Shown here piece after piece: positions 1 through 13,171 of a DNA stretch of 64,000 nucleotides. The DNA comes from Viola odorata (lineage: Eukaryota; Streptophyta; Magnoliopsida; Malpighiales; Violaceae), in contig OY829542.1 of the NCBI GenBank assembly GCA_963691705.1, forward strand, positions 62,582,427-62,646,426. Direction: 5' to 3'. How positions within the stretch are numbered: the stretch's first letter is position 1; each line of letters starts with the position of its first letter. The position numbers and the translations under genes were made by a program. Below the pieces are notes generated by a model. It did no database searches. It saw only the letters and a program-made list of their open reading frames with translations, and was not told the origin of the DNA.

Positions 1-91
1 AGCATTGAAAAAAGAAAAAAAGAAAAAAGAAAATGAGACTAAATCATTCTTGTCATTGTCTTGATTTATTTGATATCACCTTTATCCATCC

Positions 92-290
92 AATAATTGA
101 TCTTTTTTCTTTAAATATATGTAATGTATGGTATTCTATTAATGAGAAGGCAATGAGAAATCAATTAATTGAACATTAAAGTTGCTTTGAATTGGAAAAA
201 AAAAAAAACGCCCTCAATGCTTTTTCTTCAAATATATGTGTTGTATTCTATCGATAAGAAGGCAATCAAACATCAAATAATTGAACATGC
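92..290. repeat. Imperfect direct duplication
   Basis: Two related blocks of about 80 bp lie next to each other. Each has a T-rich start, AAATATATGT, a TATTCTAT segment, GAGAAGGCAATGA or GATAAGAAGGCAATCA, and TAATTGAACAT. The similarity is partial. It looks like a local duplication with no gene content. Confidence 0.4.
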
Positions 291-335
291 CATGAATGAG
301 CAGGTAACTCATTGGTTATATCGTACCGTATTGTA

Positions 336-594
336 CTCCCTCCTTCTTTGAAATCTTGTCTTTCTCGCATCCCAATATTCAGTAGGGAATGCATATCGAG
401 GAGGCCGGATGAGGCACTATTTGACCTAAAAAAATCCAAAACTTTTTGTGAACATACGTTAATCCTTAACGTACTTCCCAGAAAAAATTAAGGGCAAAAT
501 TGTCTCAAATAGTGCGTCTGCCGGCCGTTTTAAGCTACGTGCCGAAACAGTAAAAGCAAAAGCTAAAACGACCTCATTTCAAGGACGGAGGGAG
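336..594. mobile_element. Stowaway-type MITE, family A, copy 1
   Basis: A 259-bp non-autonomous element of the Tc1/mariner (Stowaway) type. It begins CTCCCTCCTTC and ends GGACGGAGGGAG, forming an inverted repeat, and lies between TA dinucleotides that look like the target duplication. The inside is nearly the same as the element at 21249-21509, including the shared block GGGAATGCATATCGAGGAGG, and a decayed reversed copy lies near 20391-20573. It has no coding capacity. The family match is direct; the superfamily rests on the TA duplication and the CTCCCTCC terminus. Confidence 0.85.
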
Positions 595-1076
595 TACATT
601 ATTAGTGTCACTGCTTGACTCGCTAATTTCTACTGTATATGTGCCATTTAAAGACTAAAACATGAGCGGATAAAAATAAGCACGTACGTAAGACTACTAA
701 ATTAAGACAAACTGATGAACACAAACTATTATACAGCTCACAAGGGCAATAATAGAAGCAAAACATACACCAGTTAACAACTATAAAGGAAGTAACAATT
801 TCCCAAAAGTAGATTTGTTCTGTCTCTAAAACATCAAAAGGAAAAAAGAGAGAAAGAAAGTAGACAACTGACTTTGAAACCCACACTCACATTATGGACA
901 GTTGAATAAAAAAAAAGACATTAAATTTAAGGTTTAGATTAAAACCCAACCCTCTAATATGTTTCATGGAACTTGTACATCTCAGGTGGCTGTGGTCCTC
1001 AAGAACATTAGATTTTCCACATTACAACTTAATGCGGAACAGAGTGCCTTTCAGCTAACAGTAGCCCACACCACTC

Positions 1077-1405
1077 TTTGTAGTTTGTACTGTCCAAACA
1101 AACAATAGCAACAGAATCTACTACAGGAAGATTATATTGTCCTACAAGGTCCATAGACAGTGCTTCATGGCCATATTTCAGTCCCTTTGTAGTTTTTACT
1201 GTCCAAACAAACAATAGCAACAGAATCTACTGCAGGAAGATTATATTGTCCTACAAGGTCCATAGACAGTGCTTCATGGTCATATTTCAGTCCCTTTGTA
1301 GTCTGTACTGTCCAAACAAACAATAGCAACAGAATCTACTACAGGAAGATTATATTGTCCTACAAGGTCCATAGACAGGTGCTTCATGGTCATATTTCAG
1401 TCCCT
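1077..1405. repeat. Tandem repeat, 109 bp x 3
   Basis: Three consecutive copies of a 109-bp unit, starting at 1077, 1186 and 1295, each beginning TTTGTAG and containing ACTGTCCAAACAAACAATAG. Copies differ by only a few bases (the third has one extra G), so the expansion is recent. The block lies 1.2 kb beyond the stop codon of the minus-strand VOC gene. A short minus-strand reading frame across the unit repeats with it and is probably not a gene. Confidence 0.9.
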
Positions 1406-1704
1406 TTCACAAGTTTCATGGGAAGATGAATGTGTTTTCTTATGGCAGCTTTAAAAAGAATATATAGGGGAAGATAATTACATCATAGGAAAATGATATT
1501 TGATTGCAACCTCAAATGAAATCAACAAGTTAATCAAAAGGTTTATGCAGCAGGTGACTATTACCGATGTTTTTCGACATTAGTGATTAACAAAGACTAT
1601 ATGCTTAAGAAAGGTAAGGTTTAATCACCAAAGCACACGCAAAACCATTAATTGATATAGGGGTATGCTTTAATCACTAAAATATAAGGATGCCAAAAAT
1701 TTCC

Positions 1705-2085
1705 CATCAACAGTTCTAGCTTAGTACATTAGACTGACTAGGTGAGGTTGTATCAATGCAAAGACAACCCTTTTCTAACATGTAAAACAACAATGTTTAA
1801 AATCAAATCACATACAGCTGTACCCTAAAGCAAATAGAACATCAACAGTTCAATCTTAGCACATGAGGTTGAGGTTGCATCAATACAATGACTATCCTTT
1901 TCTAACATGAAAACCAACAATGTTTTCATCAAATAACATACGGCTGCACTGTAAAGAAAATATTAACAGCATCAGCAGTTCAAGCTTAGGACACAAGATT
2001 GCGGTTGTATCAAAACAAATACAATCCGTTCTAACATGTAAACCAACAATGTTTTCACCAAATCACATACGGCTGTATGCAGTAT
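1705..2085. repeat. Older tandem repeat, about 130 bp x 3
   Basis: Three diverged copies of a unit of about 130 bp start at 1705, 1840 and 1970. Each holds CATCAACAGTTC or a variant, then GAGGTTGTATCAA or a variant, TTCTAACATG, and CAACAATGTTT followed by CACATACGGCTG. The divergence makes this older than the 109-bp array 300 bp away. Function unknown. Confidence 0.75.
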
Positions 2086-2592
2086 TGATAAAAAGACTTG
2101 CTTAATCAAGTTTAATCAGGTAAACTTCTGTACCGAAAGCAACCATCAAATACAATTCCAACCAATCAATTTCACTAAAGTAGTAACTAAAATAAAAACA
2201 GGGTTTCAATGCCTAGGAACATGATAAGTTAATTGACAAGTAGGGAGGGAAAAGCAGCTGGCTGCTCTACATGGAGTATCATAATACGATTTTCCTGTCA
2301 CTTCTCTCGTAAATAAATGACAAGTCATGGAAATAATTTGCAACCTTTCTCATATCCAGCACTGTTTACTTAAAACTTTAGCTACATTTTAGGTCCACAA
2401 CTGTACACTCTATGCTATGCCTGGTATGTCATATGACAGACAAAGGCACACTTACCAATTATTGAAGGGAAACAGAGGAGTGAACGTTTCCTCTCTCCAT
2501 GTCTTGATAGAACTAGAACCCAATACTGCTACAAGAGAAGGTAGCAGCTACAACACTGGTTGTTAATGAAACAGATAACTCAGCTGAAACCC

Positions 2593-3178
2593 TTATGCAG
2601 GTTCATAAAGGCCTAGCATGTGGCCATCCATACACCGCATTGCAGCAACCTGATCAGAAAAGCAATTTGCATCACATCTTTAGATACCTATATGTGATAA
2701 TTTACCATTAATGTATTCGATTATTTACCTTTCCATGGATTTCATACTTGATGGGACCATCCAGTTCTGCTCCCAATGCCATTAGTTTAGTCACCGTAGT
2801 GTTAATGTCAGTGACCGAAAATGATAGCAATGAAGAATACCCCTTCTGCACAGCATTGCCGCTGTAAATCAGAGTTAAAAACTAGCATAGTAAATGCAAT
2901 TACCAATGTACACAGGGCAAATTATCCACACTCAAAACCAACAAATAAAATTCCTTTGGTTCTTGTAGGCAAATGATCAAACAGAAACAAGACATGGAAG
3001 AAAAAGAAAGGTACCTGGGACATTTAATGAGAGAGAGCTTGAGAGAGCCCGATTCAAGTTCTGCCCAACGTTGAGTGCACACATTGACGGTGAAGTCCAA
3101 TCCTTCTGAGTAGAAACGAGCTGCTTTTGGGACATCCTTGTGTAGCTGTAACAGCCACCGAAACGACGCCGCTGCCAT
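2593..3178 (-). CDS. Glyoxalase/VOC-superfamily protein, DSI-1VOC-like
   Basis: A small single-domain vicinal-oxygen-chelate (glyoxalase I/bleomycin-resistance fold) protein. Three exons on the minus strand, 3178-3015, 2861-2729 and 2649-2593, join in phase across GT..AG introns to give 117 residues. The N-terminus contains FRWLLQLHKDVPKAARFY and later WAELESGSLKLSL, the beta-alpha-beta-beta pattern of one VOC half. Exon 2 carries YSSLLSFSVTDINTTV and exon 3 ends MDGHMLGLYEPA, the usual C-terminal glyoxalase strand. Plant single-module VOC proteins of this kind include a desiccation-induced Arabidopsis member, but metal and substrate are not known and catalysis cannot be inferred. The ATG at 3178 is the first in frame and begins the conserved block. 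Tandem repeats lie downstream. Confidence 0.85.
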
Positions 3179-5437
3179 CTATTTAACGCGCTATGGATGT
3201 GTGCTTCGTCACTCCCAAACCGTAACTCTGTCACTGGTAAGCTGACATAATTGCTTATCTGGAGAAATGACAGAGAAGGAGGGAGGAGGAGAACGGCGAC
3301 GGGCAGAAGTAGAAAGGACAAGGAAGCGCTGGAATGGCGAGGTACGATCCAATAGAACACTACCGAGCCCACCAACGAAAATGATTGCGAGCCCAGCTCA
3401 AAAGCCCAACCAAGTGTCTTATAAATAGATATGTTCTTGAACCAAAACAAGAACTAAAGGGGTATTCAGACTTTTGATATTAAATTATGGGAAATTCTAC
3501 CGTGTGGCTAAGGCTATTTTTGAGTACCAGTGCTCGGCCAATATAAACACGATATATGTTTTGGTGACTTACATTTCTATAAAGAAAAGAAAATGTTAAT
3601 TTCTAGAATAAAAAGACACAAATACTTATTGATTTGGTTTATCAAAACAAGAGTTTATGCAAACTAATAAAATTAAGTATGTATGGTTTTACGTATTATC
3701 ATTCTTTCATCTTTATATTTGTTCAACTTTTACTAATAAAATGAAAAAAAAAACTGGGAATGCCATTGAATTTGTTTGGAAAACAAGGAGTACATAGGGA
3801 GAATGTCATTGAATAATAACCACCACACGCCCGCGCACTTTTGGTTACTTCCACTAATGGAAGGTAGAGCCGTCAACTTAAATAAATCTAAACAAAAATA
3901 AACGTCTCAAGTCTAAGCCTTGTTTTTCGGGCTTATAACAAACTTGCGTCAAATTTGAGCCTTATAATAATAAGAAAAAGTCATAAAATTACCTCACGTT
4001 TGTACCAAATGTCTGAAAAATATCTCATATTTGTAATTGAGTCAAATAGAACCTCATATTTGTTGATTTTAATAGATCACGCCATAATTTTAAATTTATC
4101 TTAGAACCTATTTGATTTTTTCAAAAATTAACCTTACATTTAGTTGACGTGGGAATTAATTTATTAAAAAAAATATGAAATTTTTCTCTCTTTACACCCG
4201 ATAAACGTTGACGTGAAAAAATTTAGAAAAATTAAATTAAACGTAAAATCAACTCTAACATATCTAAAAATGCATATCTTGTTAATCTAAACTAAAAGAA
4301 ATGTAAACTTTGAAATTTTATCAAGTTTAAAAAAAATTTGGACACAAATTAATTAATTGTTTAGTTTATATTCAATAGAAACACCGTCAATTACAATTCG
4401 AACGACTGCTCATTTAAGAAATATAAACATTAGTAGCGAAAAGTAGGTAAAGATAAAGAGAACGACTTTCAATTGAAACTAATCTCCTTCGAGTTTTGTT
4501 GGCTCCCCAAAGGTTAATAATTTTTCTAATATGGTTTTCTATATTTTCAAGACTCGAATTTGAGATCTTTAATTAAAAATCGATAAATTCACCACTTAAA
4601 CACAACTAAACTAATGTTGATTATTTACTTTGTTTGTGAAAGTAGACTTTTGTGAATGAGTTGTTGGTAAAATTAAGGATAGCCATAAATGAAATGGATT
4701 TTAAGCTTTTTTTATATAATTATATTGGATATGATGATTTATTTATTTATTTTGTCGTCCTGATACAACTGGGTGAAAGCTCACTAAGAGTTACAATTGC
4801 AAAGCCCATAGGCCTGGAATTTACAGATAAAGGGCCGTGGAACCCAGAAAGAATGGCCCAAAGTTTCAGAGAACACTAGTCTCGGAGAACACAAGTCATT
4901 GGCCCAACAGAAACGGATTTGATCATATAACATTTGAAAGAAGCAAAGTACCAGTTCGAAGATGGAATGGATAAATCACATCTCAAATAAGATTTGTCTC
5001 ATAAAAATTAATTGTCCAAGCACATACTACATAAAAAAAATGATTTGAATTATCTAATCCAATTAAATGATATAAAATCAAATAAAGTAAATAACACAAA
5101 ACCAATCAAAACAATTGTTGTAAAAAACAAAAAGAGAAGCTTTGCCTTATTTTCCAGCGACCACAATGATTACATTGATTAGCAAGTGAAGCTTTAAACA
5201 AAGTTAAAGCTGGTGTACAAACAGTGGATTAAGTGCATAGGACTAAAATTGTGGTGAACTTAAAAATTGTCAGACTCCATGCAACTATGTAATGGTATTA
5301 ATGTTACACTCATATACACAATTAAACTTCTGACATATAAACGCTTCTGTAGAACCGTATTCGTGCCGATGCAACATTTCATATTCACAAAACAGTAATT
5401 ACCTCATCACAGCTCCTGCGAGGGCTTCGCTAACATT
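3179..5437. other. Intergenic, AT-rich, no gene seen
   Basis: About 2.2 kb between the VOC gene and the 3' end of the coiled-coil gene. The first 300 bases are presumably promoter and 5' untranslated region of the VOC gene. The rest is AT-rich, and its short open frames match no family I recognise. A B-box-like GACTCGAATTTGAGATC near 4552 could be a SINE trace but lacks a convincing A-box. Confidence 0.5.
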
Positions 5438-8400
5438 CTACGAGGAACCTTTGAATAATTTTAGACGTGAGCGTGGCCCCCTCGATCGTGCCTCGAGAAG
5501 CTTTGCCTTTAAAGTATTCTCCTTTAAGTTTTGAGGCAGCTTTGTAGAAGACTCTGAAACGTCGAGATCTCGGGTTGTCAGCTTTGCCATCCACGGCCGA
5601 ACTGGACTTGCATTCCTCCTAGATGGGTAGCTGCAGGAAGCCTCGCCTGTATCATTCTGTAGATTCATATTCCCAGCTACAGAGGATGAGATATGGCTTC
5701 TTATCAGGTTATCAATCACATAATTAGAGTTTGACCCTGAAAGCTCATTAGTTTTTTTCTTTCTTTCAAGACGGCCACCTTCAGTGCCATAGTAATTTTC
5801 AGACTTCCGAGAAATCGTCATCTCAGATGGATTCTCTCCTCCCGTATTTACCTCTTCTTTGTTCACAACCTGGGATTTCTGATGCCCATTACCTGACACT
5901 GCCCAATTCATCTGTTCTTCAAATTTTACTTGCACTGGTGAATGGCGATCACCTGTTCTTTCACCAGATGCAACTTTTTTCTTTACTTGGATTGATTTGG
6001 CCTTGTCATGAATATGGCCATCTACAGCTTCATGTAACTTGAAATCATCAGTATTTGGCTTTTTAAGCTCAAAACAATTAGAATCACTGCCCGTTGAATC
6101 CTCTTCATCTCCCGCATCTTGGGGTGCACTAACGGCCTCATTTAATGGAACAGATTCCATTGAATTTCGACGTTCTCTGGGCAATTTACTATCAGCACCC
6201 TTGGAATCACCAATTCGTTTAGACTTAAGGAAGGTCTCAATTTCAAAGCCTAACTTGTCCACTATTGAGTTGTTTTCAGCAAATCCATGATGAGCTTCTT
6301 CTAGCCTCATCTGCATCCGTTCATCAACCCACGATTCAGATATATGGAGAATCAAACGAGTGTCTGTCCTTCCAACCCAATCCTTATCAGATTTCTGTTT
6401 CAAAGCATGCACCTCCTGTTCGTAGTCTTTTATTCCGGTAGCAAACTCATCACAGAGATTTTCCAACAGCTTTCTTGATTTTCTCTCTCTTTCAATGTCT
6501 TTCATAGCATTAGAAAGAGAAGATTTCACTTCAGAAAGCTCCCGAGCTAATTTCCTGTGTAGGCTCTCTGACCGTTTTCTTAACTTCCTCTCATCTTCTA
6601 GCTCATCCCTTAAAGACTGAATAGCAGCATGTAACCGGTCCTGTTCCTTGCTCTTCCAAACTATTTTATCTTCTGCAATCTGCTTCATCAGATCATCAAT
6701 CTCATGCCGATCTGCTTGCTGACCCCGGAGCAGTTCTTTGATCCTCACACGAGCGTGGTCTAATTCTGTTTTCATTGCTTTAACCAACGACATGTTAGAA
6801 GCATGCTGTTCTTCCAGGCTCCAGATTCTGTTTAATACTTTAAGCAGTTCTGTGGATGTTTTGAGATTATAGTGGGATTCAACAGCCCTTCCTCTGAAGT
6901 CTAAAGAGCTCGAAGGAGTGATCGCAGGGTTATACGGAGCTACCTGCATTAGAAAGCCATACCAAATTATGAGAAAGGCAGGACGATGACAAGAGCTCCC
7001 TATAAAAGTGGGTACCAAAGGGTGGAGGGAATGAGTTCTCATGCGTAACCCAGTGAAAGAGCAGATACTAAACGCAAAGCATACACTGCTACGCAACTTT
7101 GGGGAAAAAATCATTTTAGATGAAATTATAAATCAGAGGAGGGCTAATCGAGGTTTCACAATCGGTTTATCCTTTCCAAATGAATCTCAGCATCAACCCT
7201 GGAAAACTACGGTTTGCATCTCCCAGAATTTACTGAAGAGCAAGTTTTCACACAAGCAAAAACAATATTTGAAACTACTATTCAAAGCTTACCTCCAAGG
7301 AACTGCCATAACTTGCAGGAGATGCAGGCTGCAAAGCACGGTTACTTCTTTCAATTGATCGATGATGCTGAATAAGTGATGCAGCGATATGTCGTCTCAA
7401 ACTGCCTGCACTTTCTGGCTGGTTCCAAAGTAACATAAAAGGTTAGTGGCAGGAGAGAATGCTCTGACTCTCTGACGTACAAGTTTTAGGAAAAGAGGGA
7501 AGACACCAGCAAGCCAAGTTAATTCATTTAAGAAAATACACCAACTCAATTCACCGCCGAGGCAACTCAGTTGGCCATCAAGGATTCATTGAAATTTATC
7601 AACCACCAACCTCCAGAAAATTTCACAGTTGAATAAGGTGGGCAAAAAAGGAAGAACATAGAATGAATAAAGAATCCTGGACAAATTCTATGAATGAACC
7701 AAACTAATCTTACTAACCATCTTCACCAGTAATGCACAATTGCTAACGGTCCTTAACTTCTAGCAGGGGAGACGATGATGGGTGGATGGAACAAACATTA
7801 CGAACGACATTGCAATCACAAAATAGGATGAAAACTGTGTCATTCCATAAAAACAACCAAAGTTGAAGTCTAACATTGTTGTCGGAAACCTAGGTTGGTA
7901 ATAATGGACGCTCTCATATGAAGTGGAATCAGAAAATCCATCTCCAGTCTCCATCCACTACACATAAACAAACCACTCCTTGTTTAAAACAATCTAAATT
8001 ATTCGAAAAAGGTCCAAGACATTCTAAAACAACACAATTAAATCAATCAAGGTAGAAACTAACAACCTATAATCCTCCACAAGATTTCGTCAAATAGAAA
8101 AATCACCTCCACAATCTAAATTCCACAACTCATGGAAAAGAGAGACAAACCATCAACCATCCAAAACATAAATAGACCCATATCAGATAATAACCCAACA
8201 AAAATGAGAAAACCCACCAAATCAGCAAATCAAAACCCATTTAGCAAATTAGTAAAACAACATGAACTACTAAACAAATAAAGACAAATGTGCACATGGG
8301 TGGCAGATTACATACCTGGTCAGGGGAACTGGGAGAAGGGTCAGCTAGGAAGTGAGAGAGGTCAAGGCCTTTGCCCTTGAAGAAATGGTGGCGGTTTTGG

Positions 8401-8894
8401 CGGTGATCAGCACCACCACCACCGCCACCACCATTATAATTAGCAGCATAATTAATATTGGCAGAATCACGCCCACCACCTCCCCTGTGCATTGTAGACA
8501 AAGGCAGATAGTGTTGAAACTCCCAAAGAACAGCAGCAAGCTTTCTAGCAGAAACAGGAGGAGCAGTAGTGTTCTTGATCCTCCTCTTCTTCTTGCTAAT
8601 GTTGTTGTGGCGGAAAGGAGGTTCTGGCTCCTCTTGATGGTGGTGGTCAATGTCAATGATGTTGCTAAGATGCGCAGGGGGTGATGGTGAATCCCAAAGA
8701 AGTCTAACTGGAGTGCAGGAGAATGGGCCCACTCTTTTCCCTACCAAAACCCCTTTTCTCAACTTTTCCCCCAGTCTTTCCTTCATTCCCGCCGCTGCCT
8801 CATCATCATCATCTCCCTTTCCCTTTTTGAGTTCCATTTCTTTAATTTTATTTATTTCACCTTTTTTTCTCACTTTGTCTCCCTCTCTCTCCAA
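5438..8894 (-). CDS. Coiled-coil protein, At5g41620/At1g50660-like
   Basis: Three exons on the minus strand, 8894-8316, 7418-7293 and 6943-5438, join in phase to give about 736 residues. Exon 1 is basic and low-complexity, with the motif LRKGVLVGKRVGPFSCTPVR and the conserved SARKLAAVLWEFQHYLP near residues 115-135. Exon 2 encodes SAGSLRRHIAASLIQHH. Exon 3 opens with TPSSSLDFRGR, then a long heptad-rich coiled coil at about residues 265-420 (WSLEEQHASNMSLVKAMKTE, DELEDERKLRKRSESLHRKL), then WVDERMQMRLEEAH and a disordered serine-rich tail. This is the plant family often named intracellular protein transporter USO1-like and related to BRANCHLESS TRICHOMES; the biochemical role is not established. 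The start could be the internal ATG at 8837 instead. Confidence 0.85.
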
Positions 8895-11800
8895 TTCTTC
8901 TTTATCGGGCTCTAATTTGCCTTTTTGTTTTTGTAAACAATGCTTGGTGGGGTAGGAGAAGTGTGTGCAGAGGCCAGAAGGCGGTGAAGAGGGCTTTTTT
9001 TTGTTTAGGATTTAGGATTTTGTTGCTGGTGATGCTTTTGTTGTGGAGTGGAGTAGAGCAGTGTGCTGTGACTGTGATTTCTTCTTCCATGGCAAAAAGT
9101 GAGTACACGGAGGGAGAAGTGGTTTGATTACCTGGCGTGCATTTAGTTGTGTCACCCGCCAATTTTGTCACTTCTAGTTCTGGTTGCCTCTTCAACTTCA
9201 AGCAATAAAATTAATTACGGACACAAGACACGATACGGATACCCGACAACAATAAAAAAATGTATTTTTTGACTATATCTTTTCAGTAATTTCAAATTGA
9301 GTTTAGTTTTATCAACATGGATGAAGCTATGTATTTTGTTGACCTCACTGGATTTATTTTTTACTAGCGTCAAACTCTCGTGTTGCGCGAATAATATATA
9401 TTGTAAAATTTCTTTTCAATTTTTAAAATATACTAATTATACATTACGAAATTATCATAAATTATAAAAAATATTAAAGAATTCTTACATAAAGAATTTG
9501 AAATAAGCGTAAAAATGGCTCCATTTTAAAGAATATATTTTTAGTAAAATATTACGAATTTATGATGATACTTGTGTCTTTGTAGCATGAAGCACTAAAA
9601 TGCAATGGTTATTTCAATTGCGTTTCGGTTCTAAAAAATGGAGTGGTTGATATGAAATCTCAAAATGGAGTGGTTGATATAGTTAATAACATAAATTTTC
9701 ATTGAAAATAAACAAATTGTTATTGATGTAAAAATAATGTAAATAAATCATCTTAATGGAGAAAAAATTCTTCAAATTTGAGAATTAGAAAAACATAATT
9801 AATATTTGATATTATCAAATGTAAAAATATAAAAACTTAAAAGATGGCACATGTCAACTTAGGAGATTTCATGGATCCCATCTGGTTTCATCTCAAGCCT
9901 TTATTCAAGTTTCCATCACATCTTTTTATATTTATATAGATTTTTATATATATATAGTTAATGTAAAAAAAAATTGGATTAGTTTTACATCAAATTAATT
10001 CTACTAAAAAAATATAAATTTAAAATATTATTATTAGTGAAACCAACTACTGTAGATTCTTTTTTTAAGGGAAAAATAACTTAAATACTAAAATTTATTT
10101 AATTAGTTTTTGATTTTTTATTCGGTAATTCATCTCACTCGTAGATTAATCTGAATTCAGGTTATAAACACTAAACTTTATTAATTATAAAACAATTTAT
10201 TACCAAAAAAAAATTGTCAACAACGATAAGAGCTCATTTTCACACAAAGCTCTAGAACTTGCAAGTTTATAAATTGTCTAATAGAGTATTGTGTTCTAGT
10301 CTCATCTTTATCTTTTTCTTTTTTGACCAAATTGGAAAAAAAATCATAATTTCCTTCAAACCTATAATTATTTTTAACAATTATAATTTACGCTAAACAT
10401 ATTTTGGCTCCGATAATTACTTAAAATTATAACTCAAAAAACAGAACACGGGAGATGATAAGTCGAATACGTATTATATAGGTATCCATTGAGTGTAAGT
10501 ATGAAAAACGAACCCCACACAAATACGGAATAAAAAATAAAATGTCCTTATTTCAAAGCTTGTTCCTCTCTTTTTTAACTGCACAGGCTATAATTGTCTA
10601 ACAATTGTTACCCCGCAAGAAAGAAAAGAATTAATTCATGCATTGTTTTTTGAATTTTTCAGAAATTTCGTCAAAGAATATAAATTTTAAGTTAATATCC
10701 TGAAAAAATATTCACTAAAAAACCCAAGAATTCATAGGTTTGACATTTTGCTTTTGAAAAAAAAAATGATCAAATACGCTTCTATCTCTATGAGGTTTTC
10801 TTTTTAATTTATTGAAATTCTAATTTTCGTTTTCATCTCTCTAGTATATCCTATCTCCTCTGAGAGATTAATCTCGCATTTGACCTTATAAAATGGTCTG
10901 CAATACTTATCTCGTCTCAAATTAAATGATTCATTTCATGTTTTATACGGAAATCATTTTTTACATCTTTTAAGTTTATACTTGATACTAGTACTCTTTT
11001 TGTTTATTCCAATTTACCTACTTTATTACTCTCATTAATCATCTCTTCTCGATAATAAGAGATAAGTTAGTAAAATTAGATAAAAAATCACCTAAAATAA
11101 ATTAAAACGCCATTTAATTTTAAAAAAAACACACATAAAAACTCAAAACTTAAAATTAATATAAGAATGATAAATTAAAGTATTTTGAGGATGTCATGTC
11201 AGCTTTTTAGGTATCCTAATGTGGTGTTCGATATCCTTTTTTAAACACATTAAATTAATGTATTGAATGAAAGGAGCATCATGATAATAAATACTACTTC
11301 CTCCGATGTCGATTAATTGTCATTTTATTATTCCAGCACGTATTTTAAAACGGTCGGAATAGTAATTCTATGATCTCGAAAAATTCTGAATTTTTTTTTC
11401 AACGTACGTGAAGGATTAATATACATTGTGTAAAAATTTCAGACTTTTTCGAGGTGATATAGTTACTATTCCGACCGTTTTACAAGGCGGTAGGAATAGT
11501 GACAGTGGACAATTAATCGAGACCGGAGGGAATATAATTTATTCCCTAACAGTTTCATAAACAACAAATGATGAGACTTAATTCTAAAATAAATAATGAG
11601 CTTTAATTGATTAGAAGGTCTATTCATTTTTTCCTTCAATTATTAAAAATATTACGTTTATTTAGTTGTTTTTCTCTAAAAAAAAGTATGTAATTACAAG
11701 TTTAAACATGTACATCTTTATATAATTCCAAAAGCAAAGGATAGTTTTACATAGTTATTTTACTCAATTCAAGTACTTCTTTTTTGCAGTTATTGTTTAT

Positions 11801-13042
11801 TCAATTATTTTCTGATTCTTTCTTTACATTATTAGGGTCTCTTTAGGAAAATTATAAAAGGAGGGGTAAATTGTTAATTGATATGATTACAGTAGTTAAT
11901 ATTTTTCTTATTTTTTTATGCTTTAATTTTTTTTCTCTATCTTTTCATATAATTTCCTTTTAAACTTGAGTTGTCTAATTTTTTAAAATTTTCTAGACTT
12001 TTTTTCTCTATTTTTGAGTTCCATGAATTTATTTAAAATTAATTTTTTTTTTGTATATTTGAAACTTTTTATTTCATTTTTAGTTTTAGATTTTTTAATA
12101 CCTGTTTTTAATTTAATTTTAAAAAATCTAGAGTTTTTCCTTTTTTTCATTAGTTCCAGATTTTAAATTTATTTGGTACATTTTTTATTATTTATTACTT
12201 TTTAATTTTCAAAAAAATCCACGTACATGAGCAAAGATCGAGACATCATTAAGTCTAACAGGTTGCAAGTTCTTCAAGGACCAAATTAATTAATCAAAAT
12301 ATCACACCATAGGGACCTGACTAGTCACGTTTAGATCACAAAAATTAGATTAAGTAAAATTTTATAGCATAAAGACCAAAATGTTAAAAATAATAATAAC
12401 TAAATTATTTTTAGTAAATAATATTTCAAATTATCTATGAAATTTTGTACCGTATTTTAAAACAAGAGTATATTTTTTTTTCTTATGAAAAAAAAAAATA
12501 TCACATACACAATTACATATTTATGTAAATAATATATAAATGTCATGAGAGAATTATGTCATCTATAATAAGTAATATATTATTTTCCTTACATAAAAAA
12601 TGTATTCTATAAATAGTAAAAATATATTCTATAAATTGTTGAGTAGAGTACCCGTGAAATGGAAAATAAAAAAAAAGGGGAAAAAACGATCACAGCAATT
12701 ATTTTCTGACAGCTAGTCCTTAGTCCTTAGGCCTTGCCATTAATAATGGAATGGAATGGAAGAGATTGTTTCATCTGTTATTGTAACGTTGGAGTTCGAT
12801 TGCTACATATGCCACCAGCTATGGATCCCAAGCTGCTCAGAATTCACAAAAGAACATAAAAAACAAAGAAAGCTTCTCAAAATTACTACATAGAGGGGAA
12901 TCTCAAAAATAGACATGGAGACATGGCGAGGACATAAGATATTATAATGAATTGTTTATTCTCAGTTTTTGTTTTTATTTTACATCTTGGAAGTGGAAGG
13001 ATAGCCACGTATGCTGCACTGTTGAAGTATTGTTTTTAACAT
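8895..13042. other. Long AT-rich intergenic region
   Basis: The first 200-300 bases are GA/CT-rich and are presumably the promoter and leader of the coiled-coil gene. Beyond 9,230 the sequence is very AT-rich with poly-A/T runs, particularly at 11,830-12,200, and has no coding frame I can support. The only discrete feature is the MITE at 11,297-11,532. The block near 9,365 reading ACTCTCGTGTTGCGCG, followed by AT repeats, resembles decayed transposon termini but cannot be assigned. Confidence 0.5.
11297..11532. mobile_element. Stowaway-type MITE, family B
   Basis: A 236-bp element with inverted ends CTTCCTCCGATGTCGATTAA and, read from the other side, TTCCCTCCGGTCTCGATTAA, flanked by TA. A second, inner pair of inverted blocks (AAAACGGTCGGAATAGTAA and TTACTATTCCGACCGTTTT) makes the whole element nearly palindromic. 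No coding capacity. Confidence 0.8.
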
Positions 13043-13171
13043 GAGTAATGCTAGGTAGCATACTCAAACAACACATCAGGCCAATTAATGATATTTTTGT
13101 AATTTTCGATTGACGTGACACAATCATGATTGGCCTGGTGTGCTGTTTGAGTGTGCTACCTGACATTACTC
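13043..13171. mobile_element. Palindromic MITE, 129 bp
   Basis: The outer 43 bases at each end are inverted copies: GAGTAATGCTAGGTAGCATA on the left matches GAGTAATGTCAGGTAGCACA read from the right, continuing through to CAGGCCAAT with about six mismatches. The middle is about 43 bp. No clear target duplication was found, so the superfamily is undecided. Confidence 0.75.

Noticed and set aside
4549..4615. SINE-like B-box in GACTCGAATTTGAGATC
   Set aside because: No A-box at the right distance and no tail or flanking duplication.
8345..8955. Plus- and minus-strand frames rich in T, S or V runs over exon 1 of the coiled-coil gene
   Set aside because: They are frame-shifted or antisense readings of low-complexity codon repeats in the real exon 8894-8316.
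9365..9410. Possible Helitron end near ACTCTCGTGTTGCGCG
   Set aside because: No matching CTAGT-type 3' end with hairpin was found and no Rep/helicase sequence is in the window.
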